Positions 35,467 to 44,396 of a DNA stretch of 44,396 bases are shown in pieces. The DNA lies in contig PLMK01000079.1 in NCBI GenBank assembly GCA_003142475.1, forward strand, positions 1 to 44,396, written 5' to 3'. How positions within the stretch are numbered: the stretch's first letter is position 1; the number at the start of each line of letters is the position of its first letter. Under the pieces are notes generated by a model. The model searched no databases. It had not been told where the DNA came from and saw only the letters and a program-made list of their open reading frames with translations. This DNA is from Ignavibacteriota bacterium (GTDB lineage: Bacteria; Bacteroidota; Ignavibacteria; UBA10030). A program made the translations under genes and the position numbers.

Positions 35467-37197
35467 GTGATTGAAAACTGCGTTGAAGCACAGGGGATTG
35501 CACATTCACTTGTTGCGCAATTGCAACAAATTTTTCATTCGCTCAATGTAGATGATCCGCGATGGCGAAAAGCTGATGAGTTATTGGGAGTAGCTTTCTA
35601 TCAATCACACGTTAAAATGGACAGTATGCGGGATTCGATGAATCGATTACAGGAACAACTGAAAGTCATCGGTTTACTTCAGAACTATTTCATTTCGTCA
35701 ACAGATATAGAGACTATCGTAATTCATACATACGAGCTAATTCCGAAATATACAGATGTTGAACGTGCTGCACTATATTTATATAATGAACATCGGGACG
35801 CATTTATCTCCGGCGATCTGCGCAGCGGTTATACAACCGACAATCCCATACTTTCAGATGCTCAAACATTCTCTTCTGCTATGTTGAGGGAGTGTCTTCA
35901 GAAAAAAGATCTAATTCTTGTTAATAATTGTGCTACCTCGGAATTTGTAACTGATGACCGGGCTGGAATTACTAATATCAAATCAGCACTTGCTCTTCCT
36001 ATTACCGTAAAACAGAAAGTCATTGGTGTACTCCAAGTTTACTTCATACAGCGAATGCATGAATTCACGCAGGATGAAATTGATTTATTTCAGATGGTAG
36101 CTGAAATAATTGCTGCGAAAATCGAAAGCATCCGTTTTTTCTCCGAACGAGCACAAGCGCAAGGAGTTTTAAAAGAATCAGAAGAGAATTATTACCAGAT
36201 TTACAAAGATATTCCTATAGGATTATTTCGCAGTATACCAAATGGAACTTTCCTACGATTGAATCCTGCGATGGTGCATATTCTAGGATATCCCGATAGA
36301 GAAACACTTTTACAGACAAATGCAGTCCACCTTTATAGAAATCCGAAAGAGAGAGATGGTTGGCAAGCGATGGTTGAAACATACGGTTTGGAGCAGGAGA
36401 GTGAAGTTTGCCTGCGCAAGTATGACGGTACAGATGTTTGGGTTCAGCAGAGTTCTCGCGTTACGCGCGGCTTAGATGGAAAAGTACTATACTATGACGG
36501 TGCAATAGTCGATATCTCAGGACGTAAGCGTGCTGAAGTGCAAATTCGAGAAGCAATGAAAGAAAAAGAAGTACTGTTAAAAGAAATTCATCACCGCGTT
36601 AAGAATAATCTGCAAATTGTTTCGAGTTTGCTCAATCTTCAGTCCGCCTATTTGCGTAATGAATACGACCGAGAACTATTCAAGCAAAGTCAGAATCGTG
36701 TCAAAGCAATGGCGCTGTTGCACGAGAAGCTATATCGATCTGCAGAAATTACACGGATTGATTTTGATGAATATTTGAATTCCCTTATGCCGAGTTTGTT
36801 CCAATCCTACAAAACATCTTTAACAGCTATCGAATGTATTATCGAAGAAAATAAAATATTGTTGGATATAGATACTGCAATTCCTTGTGGACTGATTGTC
36901 AGTGAATTGGTCGCGAATTCGCTGAAACATGCTTTCCCGGATGGGCAGGTTGGCAAAATCAGTGTTGCACTCGGTCATCTTGATCAGTGGACGCTCCGTC
37001 TAAGTGTTTGTGATGACGGTGTTGGAATGGATCAAAATACGCCATCTGAAAAGATAGGTGCGCCAATTGGATGGGAACTTGTACGCACTCTTACAGAACA
37101 ATTGGGTGGATCAATTGAAATTAATAAGCAGCTTGGGACGCAAATACACATAATCTTCAAAGAGAAAAATCAAAAAGAAGGATGGCAGAGGCAATGA
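35467..37197 (+). CDS. GAF-PAS sensor histidine kinase, HisKA_2 type
   Basis: The GTG at 35467 is preferred to GTG 35419 because AAGGGA stands six bases upstream and 35419 falls at the expected transcription start. A GAF domain covers ~70-225, a PAS domain ~240-355 (RLNPAMVHILGYPDRE), then a HisKA_2 dimerisation helix with phospho-accepting histidine near H375 in EIHHRVKNNLQIVSSLLNLQ, and a HATPase (VSELVANSLKHAF, DDGVGMD). HisKA_2 kinases usually signal to atypical receivers. The next gene begins inside this one (15-base overlap) and starts with such a receiver, so the two form a likely pair. No membrane segment is seen, so it is probably cytoplasmic. Confidence 0.9.
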   Translation: MIENCVEAQGIAHSLVAQLQQIFHSLNVDDPRWRKADELLGVAFYQSHVKMDSMRDSMNRLQEQLKVIGLLQNYFISSTDIETIVIHTYELIPKYTDVERAALYLYNEHRDAFISGDLRSGYTTDNPILSDAQTFSSAMLRECLQKKDLILVNNCATSEFVTDDRAGITNIKSALALPITVKQKVIGVLQVYFIQRMHEFTQDEIDLFQMVAEIIAAKIESIRFFSERAQAQGVLKESEENYYQIYKDIPIGLFRSIPNGTFLRLNPAMVHILGYPDRETLLQTNAVHLYRNPKERDGWQAMVETYGLEQESEVCLRKYDGTDVWVQQSSRVTRGLDGKVLYYDGAIVDISGRKRAEVQIREAMKEKEVLLKEIHHRVKNNLQIVSSLLNLQSAYLRNEYDRELFKQSQNRVKAMALLHEKLYRSAEITRIDFDEYLNSLMPSLFQSYKTSLTAIECIIEENKILLDIDTAIPCGLIVSELVANSLKHAFPDGQVGKISVALGHLDQWTLRLSVCDDGVGMDQNTPSEKIGAPIGWELVRTLTEQLGGSIEINKQLGTQIHIIFKEKNQKEGWQRQ

Positions 37198-40100
37198 TAA
37201 ATCCTAAAATATTAATTGTGGAAGATGAGAACATTGTTGCGATAGACCTTCAGAAACGATTAATGAATCTAGGGTATGAAATCGTGGGTATCGTTTCGAC
37301 CGGCGAAGAAGCTGTTCAGAAGGCAATTGCAACATCACCTGATTTAATATTGATGGATGTCCGTTTGAAGGGAGTGATGGATGGAATTGAAGCAGCCTCG
37401 GTACTTCGACTACAGTACGGAATTGCTGTTGTGTACCTTAGCGCGTATGCGGATAATGATACATTGAAACGTGCCAGTAAAACAGAGCCGTTCGGATACA
37501 TTCTCAAACCTTTTGAAGAACGTGAACTTCATACTACTATTGAGATGGCTCTTTATAGAAGAGACTTGGAGCGGAGGTTTAAAGAGAATGAGACTTGGTA
37601 TGGTACGACGCTTCGAAGCATTGGCGAAGCTGTTATTTCTACCGATACAATAGGCGCTATCAAATTTATGAATACTTCTGCAGAAAACCTTACGGGTTGG
37701 AAGATGAGCGAAGTTCTTGGAAAGGATTTGCTGAAAATATACCGAACCATAGAAGAGACAATAAATCCTCACTTTATAAATCCGGTTGATCAAATTCTAA
37801 AAAACAAAATTACAGCAATCATAAAAAAACATTCTACGCTTGTATCGCGTGAAGGGAAAGAAATTCCCATCGATGAGAGTGCCTCACCAATTAAGGATGA
37901 ACTTGGAAATACAGTCGGAATTGTTTTGGTGTTTCAGGATATTTCGGAGAGGAGGCGGGTTCAAGAAGCACTCAAGATCTCGCAGGATTATGCGCAGAAT
38001 ATTGTCAACAGTTCGCTGGATATGATTATTGCAGTTAATGAAAATCGCAGCATCATCGAGTTTAATAGAGCGGCTGAAGAGACATTCGGTTACCACATTA
38101 AGGAACTCTTGGGAAAGCATGTGAACATTCTTTATGCTGATCCGGAGGAAGGTGATAGGGTTCACAAAATGACAGTAGAAGAAAGCCGCTATGTACAAGA
38201 AGTTGTAAATAAACGAAAAAATGGTGAGTTATTTCGAAGTTTGCTATCATCATCTGTACTGCGAAACATAAAAGGTGAAATGATCGGAGTGATGGGAGTA
38301 TCGCGTGACATTACAGAAAAAAATCGTGCGGACCAGGCGTTACGTGAAAGCGAAGAACGATACCGTACACTTGTAGAACTCTCACCTGATCCAATTGCTG
38401 TTCAAATCGGCGGTACGTTAGTATTTGTCAACACTGCAGCGGTGCGAATATTTGCCGCCATGTCGCCTGATGATTTGGTTGGACGGTCGATTATGGAGTT
38501 GATTCATCCGAATTATCATCTTATTGTTAAAGATCGAATTCTGCAAATGTCAAAGGAGGGAAAACGCGTACCAATTATTGAGGAAAAGTTTATTCGATTA
38601 GATAGGACAATATTTGAAGCCGAGGTCGCAGCGATGCCATTTTTATGGCAGGGAAAACCCGCTATTCAAGTTGTTCTACGTGATGTATCAGAACGAATAA
38701 AAGCGGAACAAGCTATACGTGGTTCAGAAGCGAAGTACAGATCGCTCGTTGAAAATGTACTGGATGGCGTTTATCAAACAACTCCAGAAGGAGAAATTCT
38801 TACTGCAAATCCGGCGTTGGCTCGAATGCTTGGATACGATTCTGAAACCGATTTGCTACTTCTCAATGTTGATAAGGAGCTCTACATTAATTCAGAAGAA
38901 CGGAGACAGTACTTAAGAATCCTTAATAAAGGAGAGCGGGTCAAGAATGCAGAATTTAAACTTCGACGGAAAGATGGTCAGATTATTGATGTAATAGAAA
39001 ATGCAAGAGTAGTTAAGAGCCGGCTTGGAGATATTTTATATTATGAAGGAACGATTACAGATATTACAGAATTGAAGACTGCACAAGAAGCATTGCGAAT
39101 CAGCGAAGAACGTCATCGTGCATTCATCGAACACAGTGCCGAGGCAATCTGGTGCATTGAACCTCTTGAACCAATGCCGATTGGATTATCTGAAGAGAGA
39201 CAAATTAAATACTTGATGGAAAGTGGCTGCTTAAAAGAGTGCAATGATACAATGGCGAGAATGTACGGTTTTGAAAATTCCGAACAGATCCTAGGAGCAA
39301 AAGTGAAAGACTTGCTTGATCCGGCGGATCCAGTAAATGTTGGATATCTACGTTCGTTCATTCGCTCGAATTATCGGGTCGTTAATGCCGAAACCCATGT
39401 GATTGATAAAAACGGCAAATCGAAGTATTTCTTGAATAATATGATTGGTGTTATTGAAGGTGAAAAACTTGTGCGTGTATGGGGCACGCAGCGAGATATT
39501 ACGGTGGAGAAGCAGGCTGAATTGATAAAAGATATGGTTTATCGCATCGCACAGTTGCAAGATACAAAGGAAACTTTAGATGACCTCTATTCGGAAGTTC
39601 ATCGGTTAATTAAAGAAGTAATGCCAGCAAAAAATTTCTATATCGCTTTGTATGATAAAGAAAAAAATCTTCTAAGTTTCCCGTACTTTGTGGATGAAGT
39701 TGATAAACCGGATCCTCCAAGGAAATTAGGAAGGGGCTTAACTGAGTATGTTCTAAGGACAGGTAAATCGCTGCTCTGCACACCTGCAGTGGATGAGGAA
39801 TTGATAAATCGAGGCGAGATTGAACTTGTGGGTGCACCGTCGAAAATATGGCTTGGTGTGCCTCTCATAGTCGGCGATCAAGTGATAGGCATCCTCGCCG
39901 TGCAAGATTATTTTGAAGTAAACAGATTTAGTACAGAACAACAACGTATGTTAGAATTTGTATCTATTCAGATAGCAAAAGCCATTGATCGAAAGCGTAA
40001 TTCAACAGAGTTTAATCGGAGTGAGCAGCGCTATAAAGAATTTGTAGAAGCGAATCCTATTGGTCATTTCATTGCAAGTGCAGATGGAATTGTAATTGAC

Positions 40101-40373
40101 TGCAATCCTGCGTTGATGCATCTGTTGGATTTCACTACAATCGATGAAGTGATATCTGCACATATCAACATTATGGGTTCTACCAAGGGGGTAAAGGACA
40201 GTTTTATGAAAAGGTTGCAAAAGTCAAAAGACGTGAAGGATTTCGAAGTGAAACTTAAAAGTGTTTCTGGGAAAACTATTCCAGTTATTGCGAATTATAA
40301 TGCAACTTTAGATGATAATGGTGTATTGGTGCGGATTAAAGGAACAATAATGCCTAAAAGGTCGAAGAAATGA
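37182..40373 (+). CDS. Receiver protein with six PAS and one GAF domains, no transmitter
   Basis: The N-terminal receiver (~9-125) has phospho-acceptor D59 in LILMDVRLKG and the lysine in YILKPF. PAS domains follow at ~136-256, 265-380, 390-505, 515-632 and 642-778, then a GAF at ~785-935 and a sixth PAS at ~945-1060. The protein then stops. No histidine-kinase, cyclase or other output domain is present, and the 110 bases after the stop contain no continuation of a kinase in any frame. It overlaps the HisKA_2 kinase gene by 15 bases. Starts at 37182 or 37194 are both possible. It may act as a sensory scaffold modulating the neighbouring kinases, but this is inference. Confidence 0.88.
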   Translation: MAEAMINPKILIVEDENIVAIDLQKRLMNLGYEIVGIVSTGEEAVQKAIATSPDLILMDVRLKGVMDGIEAASVLRLQYGIAVVYLSAYADNDTLKRASKTEPFGYILKPFEERELHTTIEMALYRRDLERRFKENETWYGTTLRSIGEAVISTDTIGAIKFMNTSAENLTGWKMSEVLGKDLLKIYRTIEETINPHFINPVDQILKNKITAIIKKHSTLVSREGKEIPIDESASPIKDELGNTVGIVLVFQDISERRRVQEALKISQDYAQNIVNSSLDMIIAVNENRSIIEFNRAAEETFGYHIKELLGKHVNILYADPEEGDRVHKMTVEESRYVQEVVNKRKNGELFRSLLSSSVLRNIKGEMIGVMGVSRDITEKNRADQALRESEERYRTLVELSPDPIAVQIGGTLVFVNTAAVRIFAAMSPDDLVGRSIMELIHPNYHLIVKDRILQMSKEGKRVPIIEEKFIRLDRTIFEAEVAAMPFLWQGKPAIQVVLRDVSERIKAEQAIRGSEAKYRSLVENVLDGVYQTTPEGEILTANPALARMLGYDSETDLLLLNVDKELYINSEERRQYLRILNKGERVKNAEFKLRRKDGQIIDVIENARVVKSRLGDILYYEGTITDITELKTAQEALRISEERHRAFIEHSAEAIWCIEPLEPMPIGLSEERQIKYLMESGCLKECNDTMARMYGFENSEQILGAKVKDLLDPADPVNVGYLRSFIRSNYRVVNAETHVIDKNGKSKYFLNNMIGVIEGEKLVRVWGTQRDITVEKQAELIKDMVYRIAQLQDTKETLDDLYSEVHRLIKEVMPAKNFYIALYDKEKNLLSFPYFVDEVDKPDPPRKLGRGLTEYVLRTGKSLLCTPAVDEELINRGEIELVGAPSKIWLGVPLIVGDQVIGILAVQDYFEVNRFSTEQQRMLEFVSIQIAKAIDRKRNSTEFNRSEQRYKEFVEANPIGHFIASADGIVIDCNPALMHLLDFTTIDEVISAHINIMGSTKGVKDSFMKRLQKSKDVKDFEVKLKSVSGKTIPVIANYNATLDDNGVLVRIKGTIMPKRSKK

Positions 40374-40399
40374 AAATGTAAACATTGAATCAATATCAC

Positions 40400-40424
40400 T
40401 CAAGTGCAGAAAATCGACACTTGA
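40400..40424 (+). other. Hairpin in the gap before the hybrid kinase
   Basis: TCAAGTG (40400-40406) pairs with CACTTGA (40418-40424) around an 11-base loop, followed by TGTTTTATTAT. It resembles a weak terminator or leader hairpin between the multi-PAS gene and the hybrid kinase. Confidence 0.3.
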
Positions 40425-40484
40425 TGTTTTATTATGGTGGCTGTTGCCGAATCTTCGATTTATGATTGAAGAAGAAATTGTTTT

Positions 40485-43358
40485 ATGACAAAAATACAAA
40501 ACGAAAATGAACGGCTTCAAGAACTTCATGAGTACGAAATTCTTGATACTCAACCGGAGGTAGAATTCGATGCGCTCGCATCCATAGCATCGCAGATTTG
40601 TGCTGTACCAATTGCACTTATCAATCTTGTGGATGAGGAGAGAGTGTGGTCCAAATCGAAAGTTGGAATAGAAGAGCTGGAAATGCCGCGCGATCAATCG
40701 TTCTGTGCTGAAACAATAAAACAAAAAGAATTACTTGTCATTGAGGATACAGAAAAAGATGCTCGCTTTTCATCTTTGCCGATCGTGATTCGCGATTCAA
40801 CATATCGCTTTTATGCCGGAGTACCGCTCGTAAATCCAAAAGGATACATACTTGGTACGCTTTGTGTTTTGGATACGCAACCCCGCACACTAACAGAAAA
40901 ACAACGATCTGCTCTTAAGGAATTAAGTCATCTTGTAGTCTCGCAGCTTGAAATGCGCCGTAATGTTCACCGATTGAAAACAACATTGACTGAAAAAGAA
41001 CAAATAGAGGAACGTGTTGCTGAAAGTGAACGAAGATTATTGGCTATCATCGATACGGTGAGCGAAGGGATCACTTTATGCGACGAAAATGGATTCTTTG
41101 AAGTATTTAATCCACGGATGGAGGAACTCTCTGGTTATTCCCGGAACGAAGCTAACGATAGTCCTGATTTTAACAAATTGCTTTCTCCAACTGAAGACGA
41201 ACAACAACGGATGCTCTCCGCACAGAAGGAACTATGGATCGCAGGCAAAACACAGGAATTGGAAATAACGATTCGAACAAAATCCGGTGAAAAGAAAATT
41301 CTCTTGACGTCTTCATCGTTGGTGAAATATAATAATAGAAAGATGGTGCTGAGTATCTACCGTGATATTACGGAACGCAAAAAAACGGATCAGGCAATAC
41401 AGGCAAGCGCAAAACGATTCCGCATTTTCTTCGAAAACAATCCGATACCTACATGGGTATTTGATCTTGAATCCTGCAAATTTCTCGAAGTGAATAACGC
41501 GGCCATTGATCACTATGGATATTCAAAAGAAGAATTCCTTGCAATGAATATAATGGATCTCCGTCCTGCAGAAGATACCGAGAGTTTGCAGGAAGAGCTT
41601 GAAAAAATTAAAATGAAAGAATCCAATGCAGCGCAAAGTAAACATTGCCTCAAGAATGGAACTGTAATCGACGTACATCTTTCTTGGCATAATTTGGATT
41701 ATGACAACCATCGCGCCGTGTTGGTTGTTGCGCAAGATATTACTGCACCTCAAAGGGCGCATGAAGAACTTCTGCAAGCGAAAGAAGTGGCAGAAATCGC
41801 TAATAATGTAAAAAACGAATTTCTTGCCAATATGAGTCACGAAATACGAACGCCTATGAATGGTATCATTGGAACGATCAGTCTGCTGATCGACACTCAA
41901 CTATCAGTTGAACAACAAGAGTATGTAGAAACCATACGGTTGAGCGGCGATGCCTTGCTCAATGTTATAAACGATATTCTTGATTTTTCAAAAATCGAAT
42001 CGAACGAAATCAAATTGGAAGAACATCCATTCCGCATTGAAACTTGTATCGAGGAAACCTTCGACCTCTTTGCCATCCAAGCGGATCAAAAAAACATTGA
42101 TCTCATATATTGGATTGATGAGAAAGTGCCGCAAATGGTGGTTGTTGATGCAACGCGATTTCGACAGGTGCTTGTGAATCTCGTCAGTAATGCTATCAAA
42201 TTTACTGAACACGGTGAAATATATATCGAAGTATCGAAGGCATCTGAGAAAGAGGACAAAATTGAACTTCTATTCTCCGTACGGGACACCGGCATTGGTA
42301 TTCCATCCGATAGAATTCATAAACTTTTCAGACCGTTTTCGCAAGTAGATTCATCTTCCACTAGAAAATATAGCGGATCAGGTCTTGGACTTGCTATCTG
42401 TTCACGTGCTGTCGCTTTACTCGATGGACATATTTGGGTTGAAAGCAAACCCGCAGAAGGCAGCATATTTCACTTTATAATCAACGTCTCTAAGCACGTC
42501 AAAGATTCGCAAGAACAAAATCTATGTCCTCCTTTGATCAACAAAACAAAGAGTGCGTTAGTGATTGACGACAATAAAATGTGTCGTCAAATAATTGAGA
42601 GATTGGTTGCGGAATGGGGATTTAAAGTGTGCTCTGCCGCAACGATAGAAGAGGCTCTTTCATTCATCAAAGATAATAAGCCATTCGATATTGTAGTAGC
42701 AGAACAAACACAAATAGATTATAGCGCGATGAATCTGAGAGAAGAAATACGCAAAGCAAATGGAAAGACAGATGTCGCCTTCATTATTTTAGCTTCTCGA
42801 GCGAAACGCGGCCAAATCGTCAGAACAAATAATGAAATTCTTCAGGTAGTACTAAAACCTGTTCGACATCAAGTATTATACGAAACACTTAATGCAATAG
42901 TAAAACAAATAAAAGGTGTGCCATTATCATCGTCTCCTAATGGCATATCACCGGAGAAGCGTTCTATGCTGCCACCAATGAATATTCTCATAGCGGAAGA
43001 TAATACTATTAACCAGAAACTTATTGTACGGATTCTGAAAATTCTGGGTGAAGAAGTAGATATTGCAAATAACGGATTGGAAGCATTGAATGCAGCACTC
43101 AAGAAGAAATACGATATTGTACTCATGGATATACAAATGCCGGAGATGGATGGTTATGAAGCAACGCGGCGTATCCGGACTGAAGTATCCAAGACGGATC
43201 AGCCGATTATCATTGCAATGACGGCGAATGCTTTGCAGGGAGATCGTGAAAAGTGTCTAGAAGCTGGAATGAATGACTATATGAGCAAACCAATTCTGAT
43301 TGATGAGGTCAAACGTATTATAAAAAAATGGAACGAAAAAATTCACGATCAATCCTAA
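40485..43358 (+). CDS. Hybrid histidine kinase with GAF, two PAS and two receivers
   Basis: An N-terminal GAF of the LQELHEYEILDTQPE type covers ~1-155. PAS domains lie at ~183-298 and ~305-423. HisKA has phospho-histidine H452 in ANMSHEIRTPMNG, and HATPase spans ~545-670 (NLVSNAIKFT, DTGIGIP, GSGLGLAI). Receiver A is ~690-805 and receiver B ~832-950. Receiver B is intact (D882 in VLMDIQMPEMDG, T913, K935). Receiver A keeps the acidic pair D695-D696 and K791 but has E740 where the acceptor aspartate should be (FDIVVAEQTQ). A separate Hpt gene follows 12 bases later, so a His-Asp-His relay through receiver B is likely. No membrane segment is seen. Confidence 0.92.
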   Translation: MTKIQNENERLQELHEYEILDTQPEVEFDALASIASQICAVPIALINLVDEERVWSKSKVGIEELEMPRDQSFCAETIKQKELLVIEDTEKDARFSSLPIVIRDSTYRFYAGVPLVNPKGYILGTLCVLDTQPRTLTEKQRSALKELSHLVVSQLEMRRNVHRLKTTLTEKEQIEERVAESERRLLAIIDTVSEGITLCDENGFFEVFNPRMEELSGYSRNEANDSPDFNKLLSPTEDEQQRMLSAQKELWIAGKTQELEITIRTKSGEKKILLTSSSLVKYNNRKMVLSIYRDITERKKTDQAIQASAKRFRIFFENNPIPTWVFDLESCKFLEVNNAAIDHYGYSKEEFLAMNIMDLRPAEDTESLQEELEKIKMKESNAAQSKHCLKNGTVIDVHLSWHNLDYDNHRAVLVVAQDITAPQRAHEELLQAKEVAEIANNVKNEFLANMSHEIRTPMNGIIGTISLLIDTQLSVEQQEYVETIRLSGDALLNVINDILDFSKIESNEIKLEEHPFRIETCIEETFDLFAIQADQKNIDLIYWIDEKVPQMVVVDATRFRQVLVNLVSNAIKFTEHGEIYIEVSKASEKEDKIELLFSVRDTGIGIPSDRIHKLFRPFSQVDSSSTRKYSGSGLGLAICSRAVALLDGHIWVESKPAEGSIFHFIINVSKHVKDSQEQNLCPPLINKTKSALVIDDNKMCRQIIERLVAEWGFKVCSAATIEEALSFIKDNKPFDIVVAEQTQIDYSAMNLREEIRKANGKTDVAFIILASRAKRGQIVRTNNEILQVVLKPVRHQVLYETLNAIVKQIKGVPLSSSPNGISPEKRSMLPPMNILIAEDNTINQKLIVRILKILGEEVDIANNGLEALNAALKKKYDIVLMDIQMPEMDGYEATRRIRTEVSKTDQPIIIAMTANALQGDREKCLEAGMNDYMSKPILIDEVKRIIKKWNEKIHDQS

Positions 43359-43370
43359 TGAGAGAATACT

Positions 43371-43739
43371 ATGCCCACAACAGACGCAATGCCTACCAAT
43401 CCTCTACTAACACGGTTGCAGGAATTGGAACAAGAAACAGATGCCGAATTTGTTATCGAATTGATCGACATTTATTTAAATGAAACACCGAAACAGATTC
43501 AGGCAATTGCAGCAGCGTTAACAACACAAACCTTCCCTGCGTTGATGATTACCGCACACACGCTCAAAGGAAGCAGTCTGAATCTTGGCGCCAAACAACT
43601 TGGTGCACTTTGCCTGAAATTAGAAGAAATAGGACGCGCAGGCAAGTCGATCCCAGAAGGAACCAGCACTGCGGAAATAGAGAATGAATATGAGAATGTT
43701 AAAACAATGCTTCTTGCTTGCAGACAGAGCAAACAATAA
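43371..43739 (+). CDS. Stand-alone Hpt phosphotransfer protein
   Basis: A 122-residue four-helix histidine phosphotransfer protein. The phospho-accepting histidine is H63 in ITAHTLKGSSLNLGA. LIDIYLNETPKQIQAIAAAL forms the preceding helix. It begins 12 bases after the hybrid kinase and so is its obvious partner, able to shuttle phosphate from receiver B to a further receiver. The two single-domain receivers at 31716 and 32295 are the nearest candidates for that last step, by inference only. Confidence 0.9.
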   Translation: MPTTDAMPTNPLLTRLQELEQETDAEFVIELIDIYLNETPKQIQAIAAALTTQTFPALMITAHTLKGSSLNLGAKQLGALCLKLEEIGRAGKSIPEGTSTAEIENEYENVKTMLLACRQSKQ

Positions 43740-43759
43740 CGAAACACTGATCTTCTATT

Positions 43760-43792
43760 ATCGAAAGATGCTTGCAATTTCGATTTTTTTTT
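43760..43792 (+). terminator. Terminator of the hybrid kinase-Hpt operon
   Basis: ATCGAAA (43760-43766) pairs with TTTCGAT (43778-43784), followed by a nine-T run (43784-43792). The stem is short and AT-rich but the T-run is long. It overlaps the next promoter. Confidence 0.55.
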
Positions 43793-43802
43793 GCTAAATT
43801 TT
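43772..43802 (+). promoter_or_regulatory. Promoter of the SprA-like gene (TTG-N20-TAAATTTT)
   Basis: TTG at 43772-43774, 20 bases, TAAATTTT at 43795-43802. The TTG lies in the loop of the preceding terminator hairpin. The leader to the GTG start would be ~160 bases, with no ribosome site of note. Confidence 0.5.
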
Positions 43803-43967
43803 TCAGTGATAGGCATGACTATTAGAAAAGGTAGTAACTATTATGAGCGTCATTTCTTTCATTTATCCCCACTTAAAACCCTCTTGGAGCCATATCGAAC
43901 GGTTGCGACCATTCTAAACTGGCTGTAAATTAGTATTTTATTTTAATTGAACGAATAACGAGCGCTC

Positions 43968-44396
43968 GTGATTCCGCATAAATTTATTATTCGGATAGAA
44001 AGAGTCTGGTGGAGTGGTGCATTCTTCGCTCTGGCATTTTTCTGCCAGATGCCGACCGAGGCATCAAATCGCCTGTTCGCAGCGAATGATGCAACATCTC
44101 AATTCGCTGCGGGGGCAGATTCGACACTATCACAACAGCAATACTCAACTGGAAAACTCTCTCGACGCGCCAAAGCTGCACAGCGGCGCACATCAACCAC
44201 TATGGCTGGTACTGTATCTTACGATACTTCGCGCGCTACATTAGCAGCAATACGTGCCCTCCCGCGGGATTCTTCCGCACGAGTTGCACAATTTCAATAT
44301 ATCCGCAAAGATAAATCTGCTGAAGATGGCACGTATCATAAAAATAATCCGTTATTCCTCTCAGATCCGCTCATTGTCAAACATCAAGCAGTTTTG
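43968..44396 (+). CDS. sprA: SprA-like type 9 secretion outer-membrane protein, N-terminal fragment
   Basis: A frame open to the last base starts at GTG 43968, just after an in-frame TAA at 43956. It gives a basic start and a hydrophobic stretch (VWWSGAFFALAFFCQ), a signal peptide. Further on, NNPLFLSDPLIVKHQAVL (residues ~126-143) resembles the SprA block 'SPFYLRDPSNVKREVVFDP' near the mature N-terminus. SprA is the very large barrel through which type 9 secretion substrates cross the outer membrane. Only 143 residues are visible, so the assignment rests on one motif and the signal peptide. A later in-frame ATG (44049) would cut off the signal peptide. Confidence 0.5.
   Translation, partial: MIPHKFIIRIERVWWSGAFFALAFFCQMPTEASNRLFAANDATSQFAAGADSTLSQQQYSTGKLSRRAKAAQRRTSTTMAGTVSYDTSRATLAAIRALPRDSSARVAQFQYIRKDKSAEDGTYHKNNPLFLSDPLIVKHQAVL

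Noticed and set aside
44014-44244. 76-codon open frame with an ATG at the right edge
   Set aside because: It is out of frame with the signal-peptide-bearing frame from 43968 that stays open to the end and shows a SprA-like motif.

Overview
The window reads as a chromosome segment of an uncultivated diderm bacterium of the Bacteroidota/Ignavibacteriota (FCB) group. Four things point there. LpxC and FabZ are fused in one polypeptide (18107-19525). Two OmpH/Skp paralogues sit behind BamA. A SprA-like surface protein starts at the right edge. Eight intergenic promoters share the layout TTG, exactly 20 bases, then TAnnTT, which is close to the known Bacteroidota promoter form (TTG / TAnnTTTG). Coding density is high, with many overlapping stop/start codons and several GTG or TTG starts. 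I saw no tRNA, rRNA, CRISPR, transposase or phage gene.

Left part (1-9800). The C-terminal end of an outer-membrane secretin is followed by a ~1195-residue lipoprotein built from three copies of a ~350-residue, Ig-like composite repeat, ending at a strong terminator. Minus-strand hemB-hemL (tetrapyrrole synthesis), an alpha/beta hydrolase and a glycolipid glycosyltransferase follow. The glycosyltransferase is split in two frames exactly at a run of eight A. The 447-base gap 8679-9125 hides a compact plus-strand unit: possible promoter, 19-codon hydrophobic ORF, hairpin and strong terminator. Then come rluE and clpC on the minus strand.

Middle part (12400-25530). Divergent promoters serve clpC and a long plus-strand envelope cluster: uppS, bamA, two ompH/skp, lpxD, lpxC-fabZ, lpxA. 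Together these make the undecaprenyl carrier, insert outer-membrane proteins and carry out the early lipid A steps. A LipM-like octanoyltransferase, panB, surE and mutS follow.

Right part (25530-44396). A DinB-fold protein, a cysteine-cluster protein, a SpoIIE-type PP2C phosphatase and a HerA-like ATPase form a tight run. A small lipoprotein and a coiled-coil membrane protein of unknown role come next, then two tandem paralogous single-domain response regulators. The minus-strand lptF-lptG pair (LPS export) is divergent from a signalling block: a HisKA_2 kinase, a receiver protein with six PAS and one GAF domains but no transmitter, a hybrid kinase with two receivers (the first with Glu at the phospho-acceptor position), and a stand-alone Hpt protein. 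The window ends in the N-terminus of a SprA-like protein.

The most noteworthy items are the A8 frameshift in the glycosyltransferase, the hidden mini-transcript at 8889-9072, the strict 20-base promoter spacing with an apparently leaderless lptF, the three-copy Ig super-repeat lipoprotein, and the transmitter-less multi-PAS receiver protein next to a phosphorelay with a Glu-substituted receiver.
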